Origin: Gammaproteobacteria bacterium
Lineage (GTDB): Bacteria; Pseudomonadota; Gammaproteobacteria; Pseudomonadales; Halieaceae
DNA length: 64,000 nt
NCBI GenBank assembly: GCA_030427085.1
Contig: JAUHXH010000001.1
Location: forward strand, 1,116,001 to 1,180,000
Direction of reading: 5' to 3'
Shown here piece after piece: positions 36,930 through 48,118 of this stretch; positions within the stretch are counted from its first letter, which is position 1, and each line of letters starts with the position of its first letter. The notes under the pieces were generated by a model. The model was not told the DNA's origin. It worked only from the letters and a program-made list of their open reading frames with translations, and did not search any database. A program made the position numbers and the translations under genes.

Positions 36930-37570
36930 GCGGCTATCCCTTCGGAAACCGCGCGGGTCAATTCATCCACCAGATTAACGATGGCGCTGTGCCTGGAGCG
37001 CATGGCCGCTTTGTTCACTACCAGACGAGAGCTGACATCGGCGATCTCCTCCAGCGGTTCCATGCCATTGGCACGCAGGGTATTGCCCGTGTCGACAATG
37101 TCCACAATCAGGTCTGCCAGATTCATCATCGGGGCCAGTTCCATGGCGCCGTAGAGTTTGATGATATCGGCGTGCACGCCGCGCTCGGCAAAGAAGCGCC
37201 GCGCCACATTGGTAAACTTTGTCGCCACACGCACTCGTGGCGCCCCCGGTTGCCAGCCCACGGGGCCGGCCGTCATCAGCCGGCAGCGGGCAATCTGTAA
37301 ATCCAGCGGCTCGTACAGGCCCTCAGCGCCGTGCTCAAGCAAAATGTCCTTGCCCACCACACCGGCATCGGCTGCGCCGTGGCGCACGTAAGTCGGCACA
37401 TCGGTGCCGCGCAGCAGCACCAGACGCGTGCCCGGCCGGGTGGTTTCAAAAATCAGTTTGCGGCTGGTGTCGGGATCGTCCAGGGGTTCGATACCCGCGC
37501 GCGCCAGCAGCGGCAAGGTTTCCTTGAGAATGCGCCCCTTGGTCAGCGCGATGGTCAGTTCGGCAGTCAT
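36926..37570 (-). CDS. hisG: ATP phosphoribosyltransferase, short form
   Basis: The 214-residue enzyme starts the histidine pathway. [23 protein letters not shown] and the PRPP loop ([21 protein letters not shown]) are clear. It lacks the C-terminal regulatory domain of the long form, so it is expected to need the HisZ subunit for activity and feedback by histidine; hisZ is not in the window. The ATG at 37570 is preferred over a TTG two codons earlier. Coupled to hisD. Confidence 0.95.
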   Translation of the reverse strand: MTAELTIALTKGRILKETLPLLARAGIEPLDDPDTSRKLIFETTRPGTRLVLLRGTDVPTYVRHGAADAGVVGKDILLEHGAEGLYEPLDLQIARCRLMTAGPVGWQPGAPRVRVATKFTNVARRFFAERGVHADIIKLYGAMELAPMMNLADLIVDIVDTGNTLRANGMEPLEEIADVSSRLVVNKAAMRSRHSAIVNLVDELTRAVSEGIAA

Positions 37571-37593
37571 GGACAATGGCGCCCTATTGGTAG

Positions 37594-38877
<1,284 letters not shown>

Positions 38878-39117
38878 TCAGGCGTTCGCCTGCCACTCCT
38901 CGGGGGTAAAAGTGCGAATATTGACGGCGTGGATGGCGCCGCTGGCAATTTCCTGCGACAGCCCGGCATACACCAGTTGCTGGCGCTTTACAGGGCGCAA
39001 GCCCTCGAAGGCCGTGCCAACGGCAGTAATGTCGTAGTTGGCACCCTCCCCGGCAACGGTGATGTCGCATTCGGGTAGAGTGGCAAGCAGCAGCGCCTTG
39101 ACTTGTTCGGCGTCCAT
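38878..39117 (-). CDS. ibaG: BolA-family protein IbaG
   Basis: The 79-residue protein has the BolA/YrbA fold with the HTH-like stretch VYAGLSQEIASGAIHAVNIRTFTPEEW. IbaG partners monothiol glutaredoxins in iron-sulfur handling and acid response. The ATG at 39117 follows GGGAGA; an 18-codon extension is unsupported. It stands between mlaC and murA, as in relatives, but mlaB is missing from its usual place. Confidence 0.9.
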   Translation of the reverse strand: MDAEQVKALLLATLPECDITVAGEGANYDITAVGTAFEGLRPVKRQQLVYAGLSQEIASGAIHAVNIRTFTPEEWQANA

Positions 39118-39210
39118 AATGTCTCCCTGGTTCTGCCCCGGGTTTCCCCCCGGGGTTGAAAGAGGCGGCATTTTAGGAGAAATCGCCGTTGAAGGCGACC
39201 TCGATGGGGT

Positions 39211-39870
39211 TCAGGACGCGTCGGCTTCCTCAGAAGACCAGTTGGTGATCACCGCGTTGAGATCACCTTTGTACTTGCGGGCGGCAGCTTCAAACTGTTG
39301 GCGGTAAATCTGGCCGAGGTTAATGTCTTCAATTATGACGTTGCGCAATTTCCACTCGGCGCTGCGGTCCTGGCCCATCTGGTACTTCACCACATAGGGC
39401 TTGGCCTGATCGTTGTAAATCAGCTGTTCCACCGACACGACCCGCCCACCGGCCTGGGAATCATCAGGAGACGCCAACTCGAAGCGACTGCCGCCAAACG
39501 CCAGCAAACCCTTGCCATAAGTGCGGATCAAACCGATGCGAATGGTTTCAGTAAAACGCTCCAGCTGATCCCGCAATTCCGCCTGGCCGGCCTCATCCAG
39601 AGAACGGTAACGCGGTGTACTGGCGTAATCGCCCATCACACCACGGGCAAATCCTCGATAATCGATAACCGGATCCAACACCTGATGGACCGCGTCGTAA
39701 TAGCGGTCGGGGTCCTTGTCGACGTAGCTGGGTGCCTGTTTCAACACCTCGAGAATATCGTCAGTGGCCTTGCGTACCACGTCGTGAGCCGTGTCCTGTG
39801 CCGCGGCGAATACCGAGCAAAACAGGAGCCCCGCAGCCAGGGCGAACGGTTGGAGTCCTCGCTTGAACAT
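39211..39870 (-). CDS. mlaC: MlaC periplasmic phospholipid-binding protein
   Basis: The 219-residue protein has a signal peptide ending near AAAQ (residues 1-25) and the MlaC/Ttg2D domain: VIDYRGFARGVMGDYASTPRYRSLDEAGQAELRDQLERFTETIRIGLIRTYGKGLLAFGG. It shuttles phospholipid between the inner-membrane MlaFEDB and the outer-membrane MlaA complexes. In relatives mlaF, mlaE and mlaD come first in the same operon; here mlaC is the first gene and the neighbour upstream is the divergent yrbG. Confidence 0.92.
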   Translation of the reverse strand: MFKRGLQPFALAAGLLFCSVFAAAQDTAHDVVRKATDDILEVLKQAPSYVDKDPDRYYDAVHQVLDPVIDYRGFARGVMGDYASTPRYRSLDEAGQAELRDQLERFTETIRIGLIRTYGKGLLAFGGSRFELASPDDSQAGGRVVSVEQLIYNDQAKPYVVKYQMGQDRSAEWKLRNVIIEDINLGQIYRQQFEAAARKYKGDLNAVITNWSSEEADAS

Positions 39871-39885
39871 CTGGAATTTCCCTAT

Positions 39886-39914
39886 GAGACAGCCGATTTA
39901 AAGCGCTATATAAT
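39886..39914 (+). promoter_or_regulatory. Probable promoter of the yrbG-kds-lpt transcript
   Basis: GAGACA and TATAAT are separated by 17 bases. The predicted start near 39921 leaves a leader of about 120 bases before yrbG, with no obvious riboswitch. Confidence 0.45.
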
Positions 39915-40042
39915 GCCGGCGCCGAAATGAAATATCGGGGCGGCTGTGATACAACCTGCCGTTGTGCTTCGACCCTGGCACAGTGTTATCAGTTCCGTTC
40001 ACTGTCGGGCGCGACCCATACTTTAGCAGGAAACACAATTAT

Positions 40043-41017
40043 ATGCTGTTAGCGGCTGCCGCCGTCCTCCTCGGATTCATCATTTTGATATGGAGTGCCG
40101 ACCTGTTTGTGGCGGGCGCGGCATCCATTGCCGAAAACCTGGGGATGTCGCCAATTCTGATTGGCCTGACCATTGTTTCCCTGGGCACCTCCGCACCGGA
40201 AGTGCTGGTATCCCTGATTGCTACCCTGTCCGACTCTGGCGAACTCGCCATCGGCAACGCCATCGGTTCCAACATCGCCAACATCGGCATGGTACTGGGC
40301 ATTACCCTCATTGTGGCGCCACTTCTGGTGCACAAAAGTTGCGTCAAGCGAGAACTGGCAACGCTGGTATTCGTCACCCTGGCAGTGGGCATGCTGCTGC
40401 TGGACGGTGAACTGGGGCGCCTCGACAGCTACCTGATGCTGACGGCTCTGGTGCTGATTGTGGTGCAGATGACCCGCACACAAATTCAGGATCCGGATCT
40501 GCAACACGAAGTTGAGGAAGACGAACTGCCCCACCTGAAACCGCTGCGGGCCTGGCTCACCTTCTTTTTCGGCCTGGTATTACTCATCGGCAGTTCGAGA
40601 TTGCTGGTGTGGGGTGCCTCGGAAATTGCCACCGCGCTGGGGGTCAGCAAGCTGGTCATCGGCCTTACCGTGGTCGCGGTGGGCACCAGCCTGCCGGAAC
40701 TGGCCGCCACCATCGCCAGCGCACTGCGTGGACATACCGAAATCGCCCTGGGCAACGTCATCGGCTCCAATTTGTTCAACCTGCTGGGTGTTATGGCCAT
40801 TCCCGGCCTGATCGCCCCGGAAGTGCTTGAACCGGGCGCCCTGTCCCGCGACTATCTCAGCATGACGGCCCTCACCCTCTTCCTCGCCTTCGGTATCATG
40901 GCCAGCTCCAAGCGCGCCCGGTCTCCTGCCGACCACTCGTACATCGGCCGATCAATGGGGGTGTTGTTAGCCCTGTTCTACGCCCTGTATTATGGCTGGC
41001 TCTACGCCACCGTCTGA
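40043..41017 (+). CDS. yrbG: Calcium/sodium antiporter YrbG
   Basis: The 324-residue membrane protein has two inverted Na/Ca exchanger repeats. The first alpha repeat is SLGTSAPEVLVSLIATLSDSGELAIGNAIGSNIANI, the second AVGTSLPELAATIASALRGHTEIALGNVIGSNLFNL; both GTS.PE signatures are intact. It has about ten membrane spans. It precedes kdsD, the standard order in gammaproteobacteria. Start chosen at 40043. Confidence 0.92.
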   Translation: MLLAAAAVLLGFIILIWSADLFVAGAASIAENLGMSPILIGLTIVSLGTSAPEVLVSLIATLSDSGELAIGNAIGSNIANIGMVLGITLIVAPLLVHKSCVKRELATLVFVTLAVGMLLLDGELGRLDSYLMLTALVLIVVQMTRTQIQDPDLQHEVEEDELPHLKPLRAWLTFFFGLVLLIGSSRLLVWGASEIATALGVSKLVIGLTVVAVGTSLPELAATIASALRGHTEIALGNVIGSNLFNLLGVMAIPGLIAPEVLEPGALSRDYLSMTALTLFLAFGIMASSKRARSPADHSYIGRSMGVLLALFYALYYGWLYATV

Positions 41018-41029
41018 ACCCACTCGAAC

Positions 41030-42010
41030 ATGACAGAAATTTGCCTGGATCACGCACTGGCATCCGCCCGGCGCACGATTCGCATGGAAGCCGAAGCGGT
41101 GGCCGCACTGGAGTCCCGCATCGACGACGCCTTCATGCGTGCCTGTGAATTACTCATCGCGACGCGCGGCCGCGTCATCGTTACCGGCATGGGCAAATCG
41201 GGCCACATCGCCCGCAAAATTGCTGCTACCCTGGCGAGCACCGGCACTCCGGCGCATTTCGTCCACCCCGGCGAGGCCAGCCACGGTGACATGGGCATGA
41301 TTACCGCGGAAGACTGCGTGGTAGCGCTTTCCAACAGCGGCAAGGTGCCGGAAGTGGTTACCCTGCTACCCCTGTTGAAGCGTCTGGGTGTACCGCTGGT
41401 TGCCATGACCGGCGCTCCTGACTCACCCATGGCCCAGGCGGCGGATGCCCACCTGGACACCGGCGTTGCCGAAGAGGCCTGCCCGCTCGATCTTGCCCCC
41501 ACCTCCAGCACCACGACGGCATTGGTGATGGGTGATGCCCTGGCCATCGCGCTGCTGGAAGCACGTGGCTTCACCGCCGAAGATTTTGCCTTCTCCCACC
41601 CCGGCGGCACTCTGGGCCGCAAACTGCTGCTCAAGGTTGAGGATGTGATGAATGCCGGCGTCGATGTGCCGCGCATCCCACCGGACACCAACCTCGCGAC
41701 GGCACTGCTGGAAGTGAGCAGCAAGGGCCTTGGTATGACCACGGTGATCGACGACCAGAATCATCTGGTCGGGATTTTCACCGACGGCGACTTGCGCCGC
41801 GCTCTCGACGCACGCCTGGATATCAACGACACACCAATCCGCGACATGATGACCGCGGGCGGCAAAACCGTCAGTGCCGGCATGCTGGCAGCAGAAGCCT
41901 TGCATATTATGGAAGTCAACAAAATCACCTCGCTGGTCGTGGTCGACGACGACCGCCACGTGGTCGGCGTGGTCCACCTGATGAGCCTACTGAAAGCGGG
42001 AATTGCCTGA
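41030..42010 (+). CDS. kdsD: Arabinose-5-phosphate isomerase KdsD
   Basis: The 326-residue enzyme converts ribulose-5-phosphate to arabinose-5-phosphate, the first step to Kdo for LPS. A SIS domain (about 35-170: GKSGHIARKIAATLASTGTPAHFVHPGEASHGDMGM) is followed by two CBS domains (about 205-320). Stop shares one base with the kdsC start. Confidence 0.95.
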   Translation: MTEICLDHALASARRTIRMEAEAVAALESRIDDAFMRACELLIATRGRVIVTGMGKSGHIARKIAATLASTGTPAHFVHPGEASHGDMGMITAEDCVVALSNSGKVPEVVTLLPLLKRLGVPLVAMTGAPDSPMAQAADAHLDTGVAEEACPLDLAPTSSTTTALVMGDALAIALLEARGFTAEDFAFSHPGGTLGRKLLLKVEDVMNAGVDVPRIPPDTNLATALLEVSSKGLGMTTVIDDQNHLVGIFTDGDLRRALDARLDINDTPIRDMMTAGGKTVSAGMLAAEALHIMEVNKITSLVVVDDDRHVVGVVHLMSLLKAGIA

Positions 42011-42528
42011 TGGATTGCGAACAACTGGCCCGAGCCGTCAAATTGATTGTTCTGGATGTAGACGGCGTGTTGAGCGACGGCCGCATTTACTATGGCAATG
42101 CCGGCGAGGAGTTGAAAGGTTTCAACGTCAAGGATGGCCTTGGCATCAAATTATTACAGCGTGCCGACATCGAAGTAGCCATCATCACCGCTCGCGTTTC
42201 CGCCATCGTGGTGCGCCGCGGTGGCGAGTTGGGTATCGGCGAACTGATCCAGGGGCGCGAGGACAAACGAGCCGCACTGATCGAACTGTGCGAACGCCGC
42301 AACATGCCCCTGTCGGAATGTGCCTACATGGGCGACGACCTGCCCGACCTCGGCGCCATCAACGCCGCTGGACTGGGCCTGACCGTTGCTGATGCCCGCC
42401 CGCAAATACGCGAGGCGGCAGACTGGGTCGCCACGATGGGTGGCGGACAAGGCGCGGTTCGCGAAGCCGCCGAATTCATCCTGAACGCCCAGGGCAAACT
42501 GGATGCCCTGCTAGCTGAGTACTATTGA
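42010..42528 (+). CDS. kdsC: Kdo-8-phosphate phosphatase KdsC
   Basis: The 172-residue HAD-family phosphatase has nucleophile Asp16 and Asp18 in VLDVDGVLSDGRIYYGN, and C-terminal YMGDDLPDLGAINAAGLGLTVADA with the metal-binding Asp pair. It removes phosphate from Kdo-8-phosphate. It is translationally coupled to kdsD (TGATG) and lies next to lptC. Confidence 0.95.
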   Translation: MDCEQLARAVKLIVLDVDGVLSDGRIYYGNAGEELKGFNVKDGLGIKLLQRADIEVAIITARVSAIVVRRGGELGIGELIQGREDKRAALIELCERRNMPLSECAYMGDDLPDLGAINAAGLGLTVADARPQIREAADWVATMGGGQGAVREAAEFILNAQGKLDALLAEYY

Positions 42529-42530
42529 AA

Positions 42531-43082
42531 ATGGGCCGAGGCTTCGCACAAGCCGCTTTGGCGCTGTTGATTCTGGCCGGGGGTATCTACCTGCTACAAA
42601 ACAGTCCTGTTGGATTGCAACCCGACACCAGCGAACCAGACTCACTTCCCGGCAGTTATCTGCGCGACGTGCGCTTATCATTGTATGACGTGAATGGTGC
42701 TTTGCGGGATGTTCTTTCAGCACGCGAAGTCGATTATTTTTCCGACCGGGGCGCCCGTTCAGAACTGGTGGAACCCCGTTTCTATTCTCACGATGGCGAT
42801 CTCAAAACCTGGTCGGCCTCGGCTCGCGAAGGCGAAATGTTCCATCGGGCCGAAGTATTGAAGCTGCGCGGTGATGTTACGTTGATCCAGGACGAGTACG
42901 GCTCAACCATGAAGAGCCAGGCCATGACACTGCAAGTGGCGGAAAAGATAGCCTTCTCCAATGTGCCAGTCACTATCACCCGGGGCGAGTCGGTACTGCG
43001 TGGCGGGCAGATGAGAGCCAATCTGAAGGACGAGCGATTCCGCCTGTCGAACCAAGTGGAGACCGTCTATGTACAGGAATAG
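42531..43082 (+). CDS. lptC: LPS export protein LptC
   Basis: The 183-residue bitopic protein has an N-terminal membrane helix (AQAALALLILAGGIYLLQNS) and a periplasmic beta-jellyroll with repeating strands (SLYDVNGALRDVLSAREVDYF, KSQAMTLQVAEKIAFSNVPVTI). It links the LptB2FG pump to LptA. I choose ATG 42531, two codons after a TTG. It overlaps lptA by 14 bases. Confidence 0.92.
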   Translation: MGRGFAQAALALLILAGGIYLLQNSPVGLQPDTSEPDSLPGSYLRDVRLSLYDVNGALRDVLSAREVDYFSDRGARSELVEPRFYSHDGDLKTWSASAREGEMFHRAEVLKLRGDVTLIQDEYGSTMKSQAMTLQVAEKIAFSNVPVTITRGESVLRGGQMRANLKDERFRLSNQVETVYVQE

Positions 43083-43623
43083 GTACAGGAACAAGCTTCG
43101 GGTTCTGACTCTTAGCCTGTGCGTCGCGCTTCCCGGTGCGGGCGTGGTGGCGCTGGAAGATGACGCCCAGCAGGATATTCGAATCTCAGCCGACAATGCA
43201 CTTCGCGATGAACGTGAAGGCGTAACTATTTACCAGGGCAATGTGCAAATGGACCAGGGCAGCTTGCGTTTGCGTGCCGACCGGGTGGCCATTTATCGCA
43301 TCGAAGAAGAAGCGGACAAGATCGTCGCCTGGGGGAACCCCGCGGAACTGGAGCAACAACCTGCCGTAGACCAGCAGGTGGTGCGCGCCAACGCAGGCAT
43401 CATCGAGTATTACAAACTCGAAGAGCGCGTGCGCCTGCGCAACGGTGCGCGACTGGAGCAGGATGGCTCCACCGTGACCGGGGAGTCCATCGACTACCAC
43501 ATGAAAGACCAGAAAGTCCGCGCCACCTCCGACGCCAACCGCGAGGACAGCCGCGTGGAAGTTGTCATCCCCGCACGGGCCCTCAACCAGGAAGGTGATA
43601 GTGGCACGACTGACGGCGAGTAA
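43069..43623 (+). CDS. lptA: LPS transport periplasmic protein LptA
   Basis: The 184-residue protein has a signal peptide (basic [10 protein letters not shown], then [16 protein letters not shown]) and the OstA-type beta-jellyroll ([38 protein letters not shown]). It forms the periplasmic bridge carrying LPS from LptC to LptD. Its last codons overlap lptB by 23 bases. Confidence 0.93.
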   Translation: MYRNRYRNKLRVLTLSLCVALPGAGVVALEDDAQQDIRISADNALRDEREGVTIYQGNVQMDQGSLRLRADRVAIYRIEEEADKIVAWGNPAELEQQPAVDQQVVRANAGIIEYYKLEERVRLRNGARLEQDGSTVTGESIDYHMKDQKVRATSDANREDSRVEVVIPARALNQEGDSGTTDGE

Positions 43624-44326
43624 TCTGGCAAAACGGTACGGGCAGCGGGAGGTCGTTAAAGATGTCTCACTGCATATCGACAGCGGCGAGATCGTTGGTC
43701 TGCTCGGCCCCAATGGTGCCGGCAAAACGACCTGTTTCTATATGATCATCGGCATCGTACCGCAGGACCGTGGCACCGTGCAGATTGACAGCGAGGACCT
43801 CGGGGGCCTGCCCATGCATGGTCGCGCCCGCGCAGGCATCGGTTACCTGCCTCAGGAAGCGTCCATCTTTCGCAAGCTGAGCGTGACCGACAATATCATG
43901 GGCATCCTGGAGGTACGGCCCGACCTCAATCGCAGTCAGCGCGAGGAAAAGCTGGAGCAGTTGCTGGCGGAATTCCATGTTGAACACATCCGGGACAGCC
44001 TCGGGATGGCCCTGTCCGGTGGTGAAAGACGGCGAGTAGAAATCGCTCGGGCACTGGCCACCGAACCGGCATTCATCCTGCTGGACGAGCCCTTTGCCGG
44101 AGTGGACCCGATCTCTGTTTCCGATATCAAGCAGATCATCGCCCACCTGCAGGATCGCGGCATCGGTGTGCTCATCACCGACCACAACGTGCGCGACACT
44201 CTGGATATCTGCGAACGCGCCTATATCGTGGGTGAAGGTCATATCATTGCCAGCGGTAACGCCGAAACGGTGCTGGCCAACGCCCGGGTACGCAGCACCT
44301 ACCTCGGAGACAATTTCACCCTCTAG
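43601..44326 (+). CDS. lptB: LPS transport ATPase LptB
   Basis: The 241-residue ABC ATPase, the exact length of E. coli LptB, has Walker [10 protein letters not shown], the signature [16 protein letters not shown] and Walker [14 protein letters not shown]. The start is GTG at 43601, five bases after AGGAAGG, within lptA; an open extension upstream is only the lptA reading in another frame. It energises LPS extraction with LptF/LptG, which are not in the window. Confidence 0.95.
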   Translation: MARLTASNLAKRYGQREVVKDVSLHIDSGEIVGLLGPNGAGKTTCFYMIIGIVPQDRGTVQIDSEDLGGLPMHGRARAGIGYLPQEASIFRKLSVTDNIMGILEVRPDLNRSQREEKLEQLLAEFHVEHIRDSLGMALSGGERRRVEIARALATEPAFILLDEPFAGVDPISVSDIKQIIAHLQDRGIGVLITDHNVRDTLDICERAYIVGEGHIIASGNAETVLANARVRSTYLGDNFTL

Positions 44327-44537
44327 CGGGCCGGAATCAGCCTTAATCTGTGCACCAGGTGGCACTCTCACCACCGAAACCAGCCTTTCAAGCAATTTTC
44401 GCGCCACAGTGTTGCCTGCCCCCGGCGGACGGGATTACACTGACACCAAAGCTCTGTCTCTGGGCCAGCAGCACGTCTCAGGTCCAACAGAGGTCCAGAA
44501 GAGAACCCGCGTGTTTCCGATGTATCCAGGCGCTTAA

Positions 44538-46010
44538 ATGAAGCAGTCGCTGCAACTAAAAATCGGCCAACAACTGACCATGACGCCTCAGTTGCAGCAG
44601 GCGATCAAGTTGCTTCAGCTATCTACCCTGGACCTGCAGCAGGAAATCCAGCAAGCCCTGGACAGCAACCCCCTGCTGGAAGTCTCCGAGGACGGCGACG
44701 GACCCGACGCGTCCAACGGTCACGACAACGACCCGGAACCTTCTGCCGCCGCTGGCGAAAGTGGCGACCTCCCCGACAGCGACGCCCAATGGGGCGACGA
44801 GAAAATGCCGGACGAGTTACCCGTAGATACTCAGTGGGACGATCTGCTGCCTTCAGCATCGGCGCCGCCGGCCCCGTCCGGTGACGAGGGCGATTACGAT
44901 TTCGATGGGCGCAACAGCAGCGCCGAAAGCCTGCAGGACAGCCTGCGCTGGCAACTCAACCTCACCCGCTTCTCTGACCGTGACAAACTGATTGCACTGG
45001 CCATTATCGACGCCACCGACGACAACGGCCGACTGATACTGACCGACGAAGAAATTCACCAGTCGCTCGACTCCGATCTGGACATAGAACTGGACGAAGT
45101 CATGGCGGTGTTACACGCCCTGCAACTGTTTGAGCCAACCGGCGTGTGCTGCCACGATCTACAGGAGTGCCTGCTGGTGCAATTGCGGCAACTCCCTGCC
45201 GGCACACCCTGGCTGGAAGAAGCCAAGCTGGTGGTCTCCCGGCACATCACTCAGTTGGGCAATGGCGACCTGCAGCAGATTCTGCGGCGCAGCAAGCTCG
45301 ATGAAAACAGCCTGCGGCGGGTGATGGAATTGCTACAGACGCTGAACCCCCTGCCCGGCGAGGGCGTCGGCGAGGACGATACGCAGTACGTTGTGCCGGA
45401 CGTCTTCGTCACCAAACGCAATGAGCGCTGGGTGGTAGAACTGAACCCGGATATCGCACCGAGGCTGCGCATCAACGATCATTACGCCAGCATGATCAAG
45501 CGCGCCGACAATAGCCCGGACAATACCTATCTGCGCGACAACCTGCAGGAAGCGCGCTGGTTTCTGAAAAGCCTGCAAAGCCGCAATGAAACGCTGATGA
45601 AAGTTGCGACACGCATCGTTGACCGGCAGCAGGGCTTCCTGGAACACGGTGAGGAGGCGATGAAACCGATGGTGCTGCACGACATCGCCGAAGAAGTGGA
45701 AATGCACGAATCCACCATCTCTCGTGTTACCACGCAGAAATACATGCATACCCCGCGTGGCATTTTTGAACTGAAGTACTTTTTCTCCAGTCATGTCAGT
45801 ACTTCAAGCGGCGGAGAGTGCTCCTCCACCGCCATCCGGGCCGTAATCAAGAAGCTGGTGGCAGCGGAGAACCCACGCAAACCACTGAGCGACAGCAAAA
45901 TCGCCAAACTACTGGAAGACCAGGGTATCGAGGTGGCGCGCCGCACCATCGCCAAGTACCGCGACGCCTTGCATATCCCCTCCTCCAGTGAACGCAAGCG
46001 GCTGCTCTAG
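44538..46010 (+). CDS. rpoN: RNA polymerase sigma-54 factor
   Basis: The 490-residue factor has the glutamine-rich region I ([29 protein letters not shown]), an acidic region II (about 50-120), the core-binding and HTH parts, and the RpoN box ARRTIAKYR near the C-terminus (about residue 473). The 211 bases before it hold a leader with no visible gene. A sigma-54 promoter for psp lies in this window. Confidence 0.97.
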   Translation: MKQSLQLKIGQQLTMTPQLQQAIKLLQLSTLDLQQEIQQALDSNPLLEVSEDGDGPDASNGHDNDPEPSAAAGESGDLPDSDAQWGDEKMPDELPVDTQWDDLLPSASAPPAPSGDEGDYDFDGRNSSAESLQDSLRWQLNLTRFSDRDKLIALAIIDATDDNGRLILTDEEIHQSLDSDLDIELDEVMAVLHALQLFEPTGVCCHDLQECLLVQLRQLPAGTPWLEEAKLVVSRHITQLGNGDLQQILRRSKLDENSLRRVMELLQTLNPLPGEGVGEDDTQYVVPDVFVTKRNERWVVELNPDIAPRLRINDHYASMIKRADNSPDNTYLRDNLQEARWFLKSLQSRNETLMKVATRIVDRQQGFLEHGEEAMKPMVLHDIAEEVEMHESTISRVTTQKYMHTPRGIFELKYFFSSHVSTSSGGECSSTAIRAVIKKLVAAENPRKPLSDSKIAKLLEDQGIEVARRTIAKYRDALHIPSSSERKRLL

Positions 46011-46134
46011 CACCTCGGGCCGCTGGCTGAACCAAGCGTCGGATAAGGTACGGCGACCTGGTCTAGAATTAGAGAAAGTCCGGCTCGCTGCCGGCTCCGG
46101 CTCCCGCCGGATTAACCTGAAGAAGGAGCAGCAT

Positions 46135-46422
46135 ATGCAACTCAACGTCAGTGGACATCACGTCGAAGTAACTCCCGCCCTGCGCGAATACGTGGAATCC
46201 AAGTTCGAGCGACTGCAACGACATTTTGATCAGATCACCAACACCCAGGTCACCCTGGTAGTGGAGAAGATGGTGCAAAAAGCCGAAGCATCGGTGCACG
46301 TGTCGGGTGCCGACCTGTTCGCCCAGTCAGAGTCAGAAGACATGTATGCTGCGATAGACTCCCTTGCCGACAAGCTGGATCGCCAACTGATCAAACACAA
46401 GGAAAAACTTCGGAATCACTGA
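46135..46422 (+). CDS. hpf: Ribosome hibernation promoting factor
   Basis: The 95-residue short-form HPF (MQLNVSGHHVEVTPALREYVESKFERLQRHFD) binds the 30S decoding region; the short form promotes 100S dimers together with RMF. AAGGAG lies seven bases before the ATG. Usual position after rpoN. Confidence 0.93.
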   Translation: MQLNVSGHHVEVTPALREYVESKFERLQRHFDQITNTQVTLVVEKMVQKAEASVHVSGADLFAQSESEDMYAAIDSLADKLDRQLIKHKEKLRNH

Positions 46423-46430
46423 CACTCCAG

Positions 46431-46892
46431 ATGCAAGCATTTCAGCAACTCCTGACTCCCGGCCGCACGCTGTCCCAGGCGGCCGGGAGCAGTAAGAAAA
46501 AACTCTTCGAAACTGCCGCGGAACTGATCAGCAAGGACCAGCTGTCCCTACCCGCGACTGACATTTTTTCAGCCCTGGTGGCCCGGGAAAAACTGGGTAG
46601 CACCGGGCTAGGCGCCGGCATTGCCATCCCCCACTGCCGCGTTGCCAACTGCACCCACGCCCTGGGCTGCCTGATCACCCTGGACGAGGGCCTGCCCTTT
46701 GATGCACCGGATGGCGCACCCGTGGACATCCTGTTTGTACTGCTGGTGCCAGAGGAGGCAACCCAGGAGCATCTGGATATTCTAGCCAGCCTGGCCCGTA
46801 TGCTCAGCGAACGCGAGTTTTGCCAGGCACTGCGTACTGCAGACAGTTCCGAGGCCTTGTACCGCATCGCCATTGAGTACGAGGCGAACTGA
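46431..46892 (+). CDS. ptsN: Nitrogen PTS EIIA component
   Basis: The 153-residue EIIA-Ntr has its phospho-accepting His68 in GAGIAIPHCRV, and the LITLDEGLPFDAPDGAPVDILFVLLVPE stretch is typical of the family. It regulates potassium and nitrogen-linked targets by phosphorylation state. It abuts rapZ with no gap. Confidence 0.94.
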   Translation: MQAFQQLLTPGRTLSQAAGSSKKKLFETAAELISKDQLSLPATDIFSALVAREKLGSTGLGAGIAIPHCRVANCTHALGCLITLDEGLPFDAPDGAPVDILFVLLVPEEATQEHLDILASLARMLSEREFCQALRTADSSEALYRIAIEYEAN

Positions 46893-47795
46893 ATGCAACT
46901 GGTCATCATCAGCGGGCGCTCAGGCTCGGGCAAGAGTACCGCCCTGCATCAACTGGAAGACGAAGGTTACTACTGCATCGACAACCTTCCAGCCTCACTG
47001 CTACCCGCACTGTTGCAGGAACTCGAGGGCCGTGGCATTCCCGCATTCAATCGCACAGCTGTCTGTGTCGACGCCCGAAATGCCTGGCAGGATCTGGCGC
47101 GCTTCAGCGAGATTGTCCAGTCACTGCCCGAAGCGGTCAGCTACCAGACGCTGTTTCTGGACGCTGATGACAGCGTGCTGATCAAGCGCTTCAGCGAGAC
47201 CCGGCGGCGCCACCCCCTGTCGAATGAAAACACCCCGCTGGCCGAAGCCATCTCACAGGAGCGTGTGCTACTGGAACCCATCGCCAGCGCCGCCACCCTG
47301 AGTCTGGACACCTCCCAGATGACCATCTACGAACTGCGCGATGCCATCCGCCAACGCCTGCTCGGCGGCAGTGAAGGCACCATGTCGATTCTGTTCCAGT
47401 CCTTCGGCTTCAAACGCGGCGTACCCAATGATGCCGATCTGATGTTCGACGTGCGCATGCTGCCTAACCCGCACTGGGTGAAGGAACTGAGAATGAAAAC
47501 CGGCCTGGATCCCGAGGTGCGCAGCTTTCTGGAGAGTCGCCCGATGGCTGAGGAATTGTACGAGGATATTTGCGCTTACCTCGATCGCTGGCTCCCCACT
47601 TACGCCCAGAGCAATCGTTCCTACATCACGATCGCAGTGGGTTGTACAGGGGGGCAACATCGGTCAGTATACATCGCGGATAAGCTCTATCACCGCTACC
47701 GCGAAGCCTTCCCACAGGTACACCTGCGACACCGGGAAATGCATAACAGAAATCCGGAACAAAGCCTTGATTCGCAAGCAAGTCACGATCGTTAA
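46893..47795 (+). CDS. rapZ: RNase adapter protein RapZ
   Basis: The 300-residue protein has Walker A GRSGSGKST (8-16), and the C-terminal sensor part with SFGFKRGVPNDADLMFDVRMLPNPHW and IAVGCTGGQHRSVYIADKL. In E. coli it controls glucosamine-6-phosphate synthase through small RNAs. npr begins within its last ten codons. Confidence 0.95.
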   Translation: MQLVIISGRSGSGKSTALHQLEDEGYYCIDNLPASLLPALLQELEGRGIPAFNRTAVCVDARNAWQDLARFSEIVQSLPEAVSYQTLFLDADDSVLIKRFSETRRRHPLSNENTPLAEAISQERVLLEPIASAATLSLDTSQMTIYELRDAIRQRLLGGSEGTMSILFQSFGFKRGVPNDADLMFDVRMLPNPHWVKELRMKTGLDPEVRSFLESRPMAEELYEDICAYLDRWLPTYAQSNRSYITIAVGCTGGQHRSVYIADKLYHRYREAFPQVHLRHREMHNRNPEQSLDSQASHDR

Positions 47796-48036
47796 CAAGC
47801 TCGGCCTGCACGCCCGCGCCGCGGCCAAATTTGTTTCCTGCACCTCGAGTTTTTCCAGTGCGGTGCAGGCTGGCACCGACGGCAATATGGTGGATGGCAA
47901 GAGCATCATGTCAGTGATGATGCTGGCCGCCGCCAAAGGCACAGTGCTGGACATCCAGGTCGAGGGCAGCGATGAAGCCGCCGCCATGACCGCCCTCGAA
48001 ACCCTGATCGCCAACCGCTTCGACGAAAGCGAATAA
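47767..48036 (+). CDS. ptsO: Phosphocarrier protein NPr of the nitrogen PTS
   Basis: The 89-residue HPr-like protein has His15 in NKLGLHARAAAKF and the regulatory-serine region DGKSIMSVMML. It carries phosphate from EI-Ntr to PtsN. The only start fitting the family length is TTG at 47767, which overlaps rapZ by 29 bases; the Shine-Dalgarno (GGAAC) is weak, so translation is probably coupled. Confidence 0.92.
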   Translation: MIRKQVTIVNKLGLHARAAAKFVSCTSSFSSAVQAGTDGNMVDGKSIMSVMMLAAAKGTVLDIQVEGSDEAAAMTALETLIANRFDESE

Positions 48037-48118
48037 TTGCTGTAGCGAAACCATTCACGGATAATTGCCCCCGACAGGACAGGCGCCCCATCGGCGCCCA
48101 CTGACCAGCGGAGCGGCA

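Noticed and set aside
48082-48098. Hairpin before mgtE considered as a magnesium riboswitch
   Set aside because: The leader is only about 80 bases, too short for an M-box, and only a simple six-base stem is visible.
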